From Aaosphaeria pasadenensis (Eukaryota; Ascomycota; Dothideomycetes; Pleosporales): 64,000 nucleotides of DNA. Made by a program: the position numbers and the translations under genes. How positions within the stretch are numbered: the stretch's first letter is position 1; the number at the start of each line of letters is the position of its first letter. Below, in pieces: positions 45,331 through 54,707 of this stretch. The notes beneath the pieces are model-generated. The model did no database searches. It had not been told where the DNA came from and was given only the letters and a program-made list of their open reading frames with translations. The stretch covers positions 372,001 through 436,000 of the forward strand of contig JAKLMB010000012.1 of the NCBI GenBank assembly GCA_022813625.1. The letters are read 5' to 3'.

Positions 45331-46617
45331 TCAAACCTCAATAGAGGGTTGCAGGTCGAACTCCTCTATAAAATCGCGCACTAATCGAACGAAATCCATG
45401 TTTACATGGCCCATGGTACTCAGCGCGTGATGAAACGCTAGGTAGCGGAGCGAGCCACGGTATTTCAGGTTACCCTCACGGAACAACAACTCTCCAGGCT
45501 CGATCCAGGAAGGCATCCATGCCATGTATCCCCAGTTGACCAGAAACACCTCCTCTACGTCTATAAGATCTCCACTTACTTCGTCTCTAATGACCTTTAC
45601 GACGGTATTGCCGCCGTGGATATGGAAATGTGTGAGCACAGGTACCTTATCTTGCGAACATGCCGCTCCTAAAAAATTAGCAGCATAGGTCTCCCATGTC
45701 CCATACTCCGGGTTTATACCCAGGAAATGGATCTCTTCCATTTCCTGGATCTCTTCCGGGGTCATTGGCGGGTTCCCTTCCATAAATCTACATAGGCGAA
45801 AATCATGCTCTCTCATCGCAACTTGAACGTACCTTTCGACCAGCTCTTCATAGTTGAACGGGCCGTAATGAGAGTAGCCTTCATGGAGCGGTGGCTTCGC
45901 TGACATAAAGTCCCATTGAGAGTAGCCTTCATGGAACCATGGCCTCGCTAACATATATTTTCGGCCATTGATCCGGCCGTAATGGGTAGGATCATTAGGA
46001 CGGATACTACGCAGCTTGCGAAGTTGCTCTCCAAACAGCTCACAGAACTTCCTTTGAATTCGGTCATGAACGGTTCTTCCTAACGCATTCATGTGCCTGA
46101 TTTCGTCCTCCAAATCTGACATCGTCTCGAATCCGTGTAAGCCCTCCATAACCATGTAGTAGTACATCTGTCGCTTAGGCAGAGCTCCTTCTGGGTACAG
46201 CACATGTAGTCCTTCGCTCTGGAAGGCTGCATAGAGCTTTTGGGTTCTGACTGTTGAATTCCTCTCAAGATATAGAAGATTCTCGGCTTCCTGGTCAAAT
46301 GTTAGGAATGGCTTCCTACTGTGCAATTAGTTGAAAAGAATATCTACCTGAAATATTTTGGGCGTATCGCCGACTTTGATCATGTACGGCCCCATGCGCC
46401 ACATCATGTCGCCTACCACTCCGCCCAATAGCTCAGGCCTAGGACCACCTGGTTGGCGTTGTGCATCTCTTATCTTAGCCATGTGCGCATCTATTTGTGC
46501 TGCCGTAGGAATTCGCTCCTTAAGTAAAATGTGGGCGTAGTATGGAAAAAGCGTTGAATCATAGTCGTCATTGTCATCCACCATATATCCTAGTTTCAAA
46601 GAGTCGTGTTGCATCAT
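45331..46617 (-). CDS. APH/choline-kinase-like pseudokinase, possibly a broken gene
   Basis: Two halves in one frame: 46617-46330 (96 codons, MMQHDSLKLGYMVDD), then TAA at 46327-46329, then 331 codons to 45331. A model with a 69-nt intron (GTACAT at 46387 to CACAG at 46319, branch-like CTAAT) removes the TAA and gives complement(45331..46318, 46388..46617), 405 aa. The fold matches fungal aminoglycoside-phosphotransferase-like proteins: MGPYMIKVGD (nucleotide-binding Lys strand), DQEAENLLYLE, and a C-terminal catalytic-loop region. The usual HGDLHPGN is here HFHIHGGN, so the catalytic Asp is His (codon 45622-45624). The usual metal-binding Asp of IDWE is Asn (VNWGYMAW, codon 45535-45537). Phosphotransfer is therefore unlikely. 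Splicing would also delete the MIKVGD strand, so the gene may be a pseudogene. An internal 48-bp duplication repeats HEGYS. Confidence 0.6.
45869..45964. repeat. 48-bp in-frame tandem duplication in the APH-like gene
   Basis: Copies at 45869-45916 and 45917-45964 both begin TGAGAGTAGCCTTCATGGA and then diverge. The repeat adds 16 codons, giving two HEGYS motifs in the protein. Divergence between copies suggests it is not recent. Confidence 0.75.
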
Positions 46618-48004
46618 CTCTATTGAATCTGGTTCACTGGCTGGTACGTTGACCGATTCGTTGGCTGACTCACAAATTGGTTCGTTGCTCGAAATTGTTG
46701 TGCGGTAAATGGTGCTTGGGTGTTGATACGAACATGTGTTTGACTAACGTTCTAGTATTGAAGTTCTATCTCTAAAATGTTATTTCGCTAAGTGAATATA
46801 TGTATTTTATTCCCCCTAAGTTGAGCGTGCTCCCGCTTTTGGTTCAATATGTTAACAAATACGGAGAATGAGACGAAACAGACGTCGAGACGAGGTGAAT
46901 AATACCACGAGAAGACAACGGTGTTTCGCCCACCACCAGAAACCCTCTAAGTTCATGGGCTCGGCTATTTTACATTGCTATGCCTAGTCTTTCTATTCTT
47001 CCCATCTTATTCTACATTGCTATGCCCAGTCTTTCTACTTTTCCTATCCTTTGTCTCTCCCTGTCCGAGCGCAAAGGCAAATGAGACACTGTTGGAAGAG
47101 CAAACTGTATCATGTTGTACTGTCTAGAAGATGTGAAGAATGAATATGCTAGCAATTTTTCTCGATTCACCAGCTGCCTGGGTATTAATCCCCTCAATGC
47201 TAGTCAACTGTTCGCTTGTACTGCCCTCGAAGGCCTCTCATTTCTCCGTCTTCCAACCTTCCACAATCACTCAGCTCATTACTCTGCCCTAGTGGTCATG
47301 TTGCGATGGAATCGCAATGTGAGAGAGAGACACTATACCAGATTCCATGTGGACACATTTGAAAATCTTTGATCCAGTCAGGTCAAGTGCCTTCGGTCTC
47401 GTGGGATATGGGAGGAGGAGGTTGGAGGTACATGCGAAACTCCCGCGATCACTTTCCAAGTAGACAATTCACCATGCAGTATCTTCTGTTTTCCGACAAT
47501 CTTGAATTTTTAGTGCAAAGAAATCTCCGATTCGTTCGATTGGCCACGTGTGGCAAGTATATGGAGGCGGTTCGAAAGGCTGTGGGTGGCATGGTACGTG
47601 TGGGTACCGTTTCTCTTATAGAATTCATCCGGCTTATGCCTGGTAAAGAATCGGAGATGTTTCTAAATTTAAGGATTCATTTGAACCGTACGTATACTGT
47701 TCACAACGAATCATGTACAATGAGAGCGCAGAGTGTGGATAAAGAAAAAGTAAGCTACTACCTGTTCTTTGAACATATTACTCACCGCTTTGTGCATATT
47801 GTTCTCCCGTCTAATTATCCCTATAATAGTAATTAGCTTGACACGTCTTCATATGAAGGGATCCCAGTCTTTGTATAAGCATGATTAATTATAATACTAA
47901 AGCGAAACAAGATAGACACCAATACATATATTCAACTGAAGACAATTCAGTCTTTTTATTGATGTCAATTCGAGCTCTGCGCGAGGAACCTTTGCCTGAC
48001 GGCA
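46618..48004. other. AT-richer stretch with orphan open frames
   Basis: 1.4 kb with no recognisable gene. Two plus-strand frames sit end to end: 47112-47372 (86 codons) and 47369-47836 (155 codons; contains RNLRFVRLATCGKYMEAVRK). Their stop and start overlap at 47369-47372. They could be a spliced or decayed lineage-specific gene or chance. A TATTCTTCCCATCTTATTC/CTATGCC(T/C)AGTCTTTCTA motif is repeated near 46976-47040. Confidence 0.4.
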
Positions 48005-48313
48005 TCAGGGCGTCGTTAATCTACCGCTGACCTTGGAGCTAGAACGGAGGAAATAGTCGCAGTGTTTGGGACTTTTCGGAAGTCGTGGGCACTCTCGGAC
48101 CATGAACCAAATGTAAAGGCTGTCCGAATCCATCGACTTCGTACACTTGTCGTCATTTGTTATTAGGATTTTCCCATCACTTCTCCGCCCCTTTTCATCG
48201 TAGACTTCCTCATACTTCTTTATTATTTCTTCTACAAATCGGCCGTAAGCCTCCTTGTTTGATGCATTTGCTTCCAGTCGTGGGTAGATGTCAAAACCGC
48301 AATCAAAACCCAT
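48005..48313 (-). CDS. Small fungal hypothetical protein (MGFDCGFD-type)
   Basis: A single-exon 102-aa protein. It begins MGFDCGFDIYPRLE and ends with ECPRLPKSPKHCDYFLRSSSKVSGRL. I recall similar small uncharacterised proteins in filamentous ascomycetes with this start and an RLP...FLRFSSKVSG-like end; that comparison is from memory and needs a search. No catalytic motif, signal peptide or membrane segment is seen. The middle is charged (EEIIKKYEEVYDEKGRRSDG). The conserved ends at both termini suggest the frame is complete. It lies in the accessory-looking segment. Confidence 0.6.
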   Translation of the reverse strand: MGFDCGFDIYPRLEANASNKEAYGRFVEEIIKKYEEVYDEKGRRSDGKILITNDDKCTKSMDSDSLYIWFMVRECPRLPKSPKHCDYFLRSSSKVSGRLTTP

Positions 48314-49055
48314 AGCTTAAGAAATGAGTGCGCTCTTCAAGGTAATTGTGCAACTTTATAGCACACTATACTACAGGCGCCCAAAATACTTTATAAGTTC
48401 GTAGGTTCCGTCCGCTCGAAGTGCTCCTTACCGTGGAGAGCTCTAGTGGGTACCTGAGAAGGTATGGAGGCACATTAGAAGACGCGAAATCGTTGAAAAG
48501 GGTATGGCGAGAATGCTCATCTATCTGGAATGCAGATACAAACATCAACGATTCATTTGTGGCATTGACTTTCTCATCAAAAAATTCCTTTCCCGACCTG
48601 TATCTCAATCGGGCAGCGAAACCTGTACCATACTTTCTCAAGATCCAACAGCAATCCAGCCTTACTTTCAAACTTTCAAACTTTATCTGAATCGAAAAGA
48701 ATTCCTTAACAACGAATGAGTGTAACTGAATCATCATGACACAAATCAAAATCAAAAATAGCAGCGCTGCACAATTCCATCATCGAATGCATTGCCGGGC
48801 CCGTTGTCTCTCTCACAAGGGACCAATAACAATCCAGAAATGACGCACTAACCCAATTTCTGCCAACCCCCAACGATGCAAAGCAAACAAACAATCGCGC
48901 AAAACAACCCGCACCCCCAACGTCACACCCGCCCACTTACCCACAGTGCGTACCTGTCACATCGCATTCGAAGGCCAGCCCCGTCCGTTCCGCAAATTCG
49001 AGCATCTCGTCTCACGGGGTGGATCTCTTGATTCGCTCTCACCCGTCAACCCACC
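48314..49055. other. Intergenic region, no supported gene
   Basis: 740 bp. Frames of 71-129 codons on both strands (48366-48755 minus, 48421-48690 plus) overlap each other and show no motif. The distal part is the promoter and leader of cardiolipin synthase, C/A-rich close to 49055. Confidence 0.45.
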
Positions 49056-50677
49056 ATGTCCACGGCCTTCAGACTCCCCTCCTCAACATCAAAGTTCCTG
49101 CACCCTGCGAACTGGATCCCTTCGCGTCCGCAAACCTTTCGTCCGTTGTGCTCGAGCGCTAGCTCACGTGCTCTGAGACATGCTGCTAGTTTCCATCACA
49201 GCACCGCGGCCAGGAGGGATGTAGTGCTTCGATGTCCGCGAAATTTTTCAACAGCGACGACGAAGACGACTGCAGCGATAGGCTCAGCCTTGAAAAGAGA
49301 TAGAATTGGGGTTGTAGGGTTTAGTACGGTGAGTGTTAGGAGGGTTGAGAGTAAGGAGCGCGACGGGGAGAAGGCCACGGTATGTTGAAGCCGAGGGAGG
49401 GGCTCTTCTTCTTCCTTCTTTTCTTTCTTCATTTGATTTATTTGAGTCGACCATTGGTGTGAGGTTGTGTTTCTTGAAGTTCTGTTTGGAGATGGTAGGT
49501 TTGGTCGGCTGGCTGTTCTCCTCTCTAGTGCTTGAATTTCATCAAGCTCTGGTTTTGATAAGGATGGGCTTGGACTTATCAGCACTTGAAGATGACCTTT
49601 GGGGCGGCTTTTTCAATGATTATGTATTGATTGAATTGTTTCAATGTTGCTATAAAGAGACCAAATTCGGGATAAGCATATAGCTCTTCCTGTCTCTCCT
49701 CCAGTAGACATGTCTATCAAACACGCCCTGTCTCCCCAATTGTTCCTATGTCTTTATTTCGAGATACCTCATTTACGATCCCAATTCCACCTAGCTAACA
49801 GAAAACCTAGAACAAACCCCTCAAAGAGCGTCTGAACCCTACGGCCCTAAAGGAAACCCTCAAAACCAAAGTCCCCACCCTCTCCCACGAAAACATCTAC
49901 ACAATCCCCAACCTCCTCACCTTCTCCCGCCTCGCCGCAACTCCCCTAATCGGCTACCTAATCGTAACCAACCAAGCCATCCCAGCCTTCATCCTCTTCG
50001 TCTACGCCGGCTTCTCGGACCTCCTCGACGGCTGGATCGCACGCAAATACCACCTCCAAACTGTCGTCGGCAGCGTCGTGGACCCCATGGCCGACAAAGC
50101 CCTCATGACCACCCTCGTCGCCTGCCTCGCCGTCAATGGCGCGCTAGCCCTCCCTCTCGCTACCCTCATCCTCGGCCGCGACATCAGCCTCGCCGTCGCA
50201 GCCATATACTACCGCTACGCTTCACTCCCGGCGCCGAAGACGCTCGCTCGGTACTGGGACTTCAGCCTCCCGTCCGCAGAGGTGCATCCCACCACCGTGT
50301 CGAAACTAAACACGTTCCTCCAGCTCGTCCTCATCGGCACCACAATGTGCGTGGCCCTTCTCCACGACCCCGGCGCCCCCTCATCCCTCACCTCTATCCA
50401 ATCCATGCTCGGGGGCCCCGAGAGCGTGGAGAAGTTGGTGGGCGGGATGGGCGCGGTGGTCGCGGCCACGACGGTGTATAGTGGGCTTAGCTATGTGTGG
50501 TTAAAGGACGCCGTGAAGATCCTCGGTGATGATGAGGCGTTGAAGAGAAGGCAGGGGAGGACGGGGAGGATGGTTATTGGGGGCTGCTTTGGGGGGTTTA
50601 TTGTGGCCGCTGCGTGGCTTGCTTGGAAGGAGTGGGAGAGGAAAGGGGATGAGGAGGAGGAGAGTGGTGGGAAGTGA
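49056..50677 (+). CDS. CRD1: Mitochondrial cardiolipin synthase (CDP-alcohol phosphotransferase)
   Basis: Model join(49056..49379, 49811..50677), 1191 nt and 396 aa. The enzyme makes cardiolipin from CDP-diacylglycerol and phosphatidylglycerol in the inner mitochondrial membrane. The full CDP-alcohol phosphotransferase signature D-G-x2-A-R-x8-G-x3-D-x3-D is present (DGWIARKYHLQTVVGSVVDP then MAD). It is preceded by the conserved HENIYTIPNLLTFSRLAATP. The N-terminus is Ser/Arg-rich and lacks acidic residues, a typical mitochondrial presequence. Hydrophobic segments follow, including one close to the C-terminus (GGCFGGFIVAAAWLAW), with a charged end. The single intron is 431 nt, long for this window. 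A better donor (GTGAGT at 49329) is also in phase and would shorten the first exon by 17 codons; a small additional exon inside the intron is also possible. Confidence 0.9.
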
Positions 50678-51867
50678 GGTGAATAGTAGTCACATTTCTG
50701 CATCGCTTTGTAAGAAAGAACATTAAAAGTAAGAGACTGAGGGGGAACAATGGAGCGGAATTGACACGGATATTATCCTGTGTCTGGGGATAGGTCTTCT
50801 TTTCTTCCTCTTGTATCATAGCGGTTCCTCTTATCTTGTCTCTCTAGGGTTTTCCCAGACGTGCCATACACGCTTTTCACATTTGTTCATATTGCTGGGG
50901 CTGTATACATATACTTGAGCTACTTCTAGACCGGGAAGGTCAATATAAGATATTCAACGAAGAGAGCAAGGGCGAGAGGGAACATCGTGAGTTGTCTTTT
51001 CCACCAGAAAATAAGTAAAGAGTGTATCGGTACTCGGGTTCCTGTCAGAAGTGGAAAGAAGCCCAGAGACTAAAATAATCACCAAGGGGTGGGCCCGGCA
51101 CACAACAGAGCAATTCACAGTCAAAATTAAAAGGACTTTGGTCGAAATTGCATTGAGCTTTTATGCTCGTTTTTTTTATTGAAAGAGGGAAAAGAGATGG
51201 GATGGGATGGGGAGGCTGGGTCGCGGTGGGCATTACGCATATTTACTACATTTCGATTTCGTATATGCGAAAGGGGGTATTATCTGATGTTGAAGAATGA
51301 TGGTTATGAATATGAGCTCAGGAATGTGCTATACTGGAGGTTGTGTTGTCTCAAGCTAAGGAACGAAGTCAAGTACTTGAGGACGAGAAGAAGACCACAT
51401 TCAAGTCAGAATTCAAATCACTTTGCAAGGTCGGAACTCAGTCATTATCGTGGAAACATGCAATTGATTTTCAAAGGACTAGTTAAATCCACATGGCAAA
51501 TACACTGCCCAAAGACTAGCCACTTCGCCCAATATTAGGACGAAGGACGAGTCGGTGTTAGGGAAAATGATTTGAGAAAACGTTTTGAATTCGGTAGTCT
51601 GTTCAAACAAACTCTCTGCGACATCCTCAACTTGGTAGGTTGACCAGCTCCCTCGGAGCCCGCCCAGAATCCTGGCAATGAATCTCCTCCCGCAATTTTG
51701 ACCTCAGATAAGCTAGCTCGAAGACGGCCGCTTGCGATGGTGGTTGATATTGACAAGTCGTTGAAGTGACCGGAGGTCCGGAGAAGAAGCATTGGTTTTT
51801 ATTGTCGGCCCATTGTGTGGCGTTCAGAATTCAGATCGGTGTGAGCTGAGATTGAGGGGCGAGTAGT
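50678..51867. other. Convergent intergenic region
   Basis: 1.2 kb between cardiolipin synthase and eL41, which converge. Short frames (51179-51538 plus, 51535-51792 minus) carry no motif. It presumably holds both 3' UTRs; a poly-T run is present near 51171-51178. Confidence 0.5.
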
Positions 51868-52008
51868 TTATTTGCTGATGATGTTGTTAGTCGACCAATT
51901 CCGAAGGAGACATTGACATTCACTGTGGGAAACTTACGAGCGAGCCCTCGTCTTTCTCCTCTTACGCTTGAGTCTTCGTACGCGCTTCTTTCTCCACTTG
52001 GCTCTCAT
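51868..52008 (-). CDS. RPL41: Ribosomal protein eL41 (25 aa)
   Basis: A tiny two-exon gene, complement(51868..51874, 51938..52008), 78 nt. The protein starts MRAKWRKKRVRRLKRKRR and ends KTRARSK. eL41 is the smallest ribosomal protein, a single basic helix at the inter-subunit bridge of the 80S ribosome. Its sequence is nearly invariant in eukaryotes, which makes this call firm despite the length. The last coding exon is only 7 nt (C AAA TAA), joined through GTAAGT...CATCAG. Reading through the donor would end one residue early (TCG TAA). Upstream, GTAAGT at 52161 and TGCAG at 52045 with a GCTGACT branch site indicate a 117-nt intron in the 5' UTR. The first exon is rich in TTCTTTCC, typical of ribosomal-protein gene starts. 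Confidence 0.93.
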
Positions 52009-52044
52009 CTTGTCGGCTTGACTGGAGGTATGAGGTCAGCGAAA

Positions 52045-52161
52045 CTGCACAGAGAGAATGCGAGTCAGCAGCGATGGCATTGAACGCGGGCGAGCTGGAA
52101 GCTTCTCAATGCATTCAATTGAAGCGCATCGTGCCTTCTGGACGTATCAAGGTGAACTTAC
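52045..52161 (-). other. Probable 5'-UTR intron of the eL41 gene
   Basis: On the minus strand this begins GTAAGTTCACC, contains GCTGACTC, and ends TCTCTGTGCAG, 36 nt before the eL41 ATG. It removes upstream ATG codons from the leader. This is an inference from splice signals only. Confidence 0.6.
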
Positions 52162-52287
52162 TTGGCTTTCGAGATGAGTGTCGTTGGTTGAAGGAAAGAA
52201 GAAGATTCCGAGAGGGGTTCTTTGTGTTAAGTGCGGAGTTGTTAAGCGAGGCGGATTAGGTTTAGCCTCCTTGGCAGACTGGCAGGC

Positions 52288-52295
52288 GACGTCAC
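52288..52295. promoter_or_regulatory. CRE-like site in a bidirectional promoter
   Basis: GACGTCAC in the about 390-bp interval between the divergent eL41 and FHA-kinase genes resembles ATF/CREB-type sites. Its location near the expected eL41 transcription start fits, but function is unproven. Confidence 0.3.
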
Positions 52296-52394
52296 GCGAG
52301 CCTGTGAGCGACTTTGTCTTGCCAAATGATGCTCTTGTCAGTGAACAATATTCACATTTACAGTCTATATATTTCGTGAATAATTTTCGGGAGT

Positions 52395-54707
52395 ATGGCT
52401 GGCGCAGTAATTGCACATTTTGACGTTTTTCGGCATGAAAATGGCGAAAATCGTAAGTGTACTATTTTTCTGCTCTTTCCAATTCACTAAATTACTGCAG
52501 AAATGCAACAGAAAATAGATATTCACGGTAGCGAACAGTTCTGCATCGGACGGAATGCAGAGCTCTGGTGAGAGCTCCAATCTGAGAGTATATTATCATC
52601 AGTGAAAACGGCATCTAATAAGCACAGCCGACATACCTTTTCAGAATCTGTCATCTCAAATAGACACCTCCGAATACATTGTGTGCTTTACGAACAAGAT
52701 CGCATCTATGAGACACCTCCATTCGTCTATGCTACTGATATGTCACGGAACGGCACTTACCTGCGCAAGAGTAACATTGGGTGTACGAGCTCCCAAGGTC
52801 GTGGCGTATTGATGGGGCAGAAGTCCGGTGCATTCCTGCTTGACAATGGAGATGAGCTCCGAATGAGTGATTCACTGACTCTTGTCTACCGTTCTCACAT
52901 TCCTCCAACTGCCAGTGGGCTGACGGCATTGCAAAAGCGAGAGGCGCGAGTCGGTTATCGAGGATCAACAACTCTATTTGAACATGTGCTAACATTGCTA
53001 GCTCTTCTCGTCGCGGTTCCTCCTCACAGACCGCATTCTCGGCATTGGAGGCTACGGAAAGGTCGTGATTGCACTTCATCAGAAAACTCAGCGTCAGGTG
53101 GCTTGCAAGATCATCAAACTTTCATTAAATGATTCGAAACCAACAGCATTGTCCCTTCGACACTCTACCAATGGTACTCGTCCAAAAGCCTTGCCATCGC
53201 GATCGGCAAAGTGCTTCAGAGAATTTGACATCTTGAAGGATTTGAGTCACGTAGGTGAAGCCCAGTGACATTGTTTCGTAGCTAACGATGCAGCCGAACA
53301 TTATCACACTCGAAAAGGTATTCTGGAGCTCGAACAGCATGTAAGAACATCCGCTGTCTTCCAGGGATTGAGATCTGATCACACACAGTTATATCTTGGA
53401 GGAGCTCGTTACCGGCGGAGACCTCTTCTCCTATGTCGAGTATAAAGGGGGCAGACTCGGCGACGTCCAAGCTGCCGTAATTGTGAGACAGATTCTCAAG
53501 GGCATTGAGTATCTCCACGATCGAGACATCGTTCACAGAGATCTAAAGCCGGACAATATCCTCATGACTTCTCTCGACGATGGCGCTCGCATAGTCATTA
53601 CTGATTTCGGAAACGCTCGAGCACTACCGGAGTGCACATCAGTATCGCTCGACAAGCTCCTCCACAAACAGCGGATGTTCTCTTACGCTGGCACTCTTGA
53701 GTTTGCAGCTCCGTAAGTCGTCCAGACTCCCATGTACGCATTACACACGTCCTGATCAACATAGTGAAATCCACAAGAAGAACCCTCTCATCCCGGAAGA
53801 TGGTGGCTATTCAAAGAGCGTAGACATGTGGTCTGTCGGCTGCCTCACAGCTCTCCTCCTCTCAGGCGATGTCATCTTCACCGACCGCGCAGACCCAAGA
53901 TACGAAAAGAATCCCGCCGCAGTGATCCTCGGCCTCGCAGCCACTTGCAACCTCAGCGTCCTCGACGATGAGACCCACACCATCTGGTCCCAAGTAGGCT
54001 CTCGACCCCGAAGCTTCATCAAAAAGCTCCTCCAGCTCGACGAATCCAAGCGCATGACAGCCACCGAATCCCTCCACCACCCCTGGTTCTCCGACAAAAA
54101 GTACGCCCAAGAATTCCACGACCTCTACCAGCGATCAATCCGCTCCTGGCGCCCACGTCCCAAGATCGCCCAACTCGTCGAACCAATCGCAGAGATATCA
54201 ACCAGCAGCCTTGCCCCCCCAGAGGACCACCACCACCTCCTCAGCCAGGCCATGGTATCCAAATTCTTCGCGCCCCCTCCCGCCCGCGACCCCTCCCCCT
54301 ACAACATCCACGAAACCCTCTCCATCCCACCTCCTCCTTCCCCCTTACCCCCAATCACTCAAGCAAGCCAAGAACCACCGCCGCCGCCGCCAATCTCCCT
54401 GTCAGCGTTCAACAGCCTCTCCAGCTCATCGTCCCTCGAAACCTCCCTCGAAACCCTCAGCATCGAGCCCTACCCATCCAAACCACACAAACATCCCCCA
54501 TTCACCGCCCACGACGACGACAACGACAACGCCGTCCTCGTCCGCGAGACTCCACCCCCACCTGCCAAACGCCGCAACCCATACTCGTTCTCGTCTTCGT
54601 CCCACTCCCAGCCCGAAAGCCCCAGCGCCGCTCGCATCACTAGCTCGCAGTTCCCTGCGAAGCAGCTCTCGAAGCGGAGAAAGATGGCGCCGCTGCGGGC
54701 GGAGTGA
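52395..54707 (+). CDS. FHA-domain Ser/Thr protein kinase (CHK2/RAD53/MEK1 family)
   Basis: Seven-exon model join(52395..52452, 52501..52567, 52628..52949, 53002..53250, 53294..53340, 53389..53712, 53765..54707), 2010 nt and 669 aa. The FHA domain lies at about 30-135 (FCIGRNAELC, SVISNRHLRIHC, DMSRNGTYLRKSNIG), which binds phosphothreonine. The kinase domain spans about 155-450: GIGGYGKVVIAL (glycine loop, about 163), VACKIIKL, PNIITLEKVF, IVHRDLKPDNILMTS (catalytic loop, about 297), ITDFGNARAL (about 320), GTLEFAAPEI and DMWSVGCLTALLL. All catalytic residues are present. Family members act in DNA-damage checkpoints or meiotic recombination control. One N-terminal FHA and a Pro-rich C-terminal tail with KQLSKRRK fit a CHK2/MEK1-like layout more than RAD53, which has two FHA domains. 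Intron 3 uses a weak GTCGGT donor but has a good GCTAAC branch site. Confidence 0.9.

Noticed and set aside
46326..46358. A 29-32 nt GT-AG intron (GTAGAT...CACAG or CAGTAG) in the APH-like gene
   Set aside because: Too short for a fungal spliceosomal intron, and the joined frame hits a stop or shifts out of frame.
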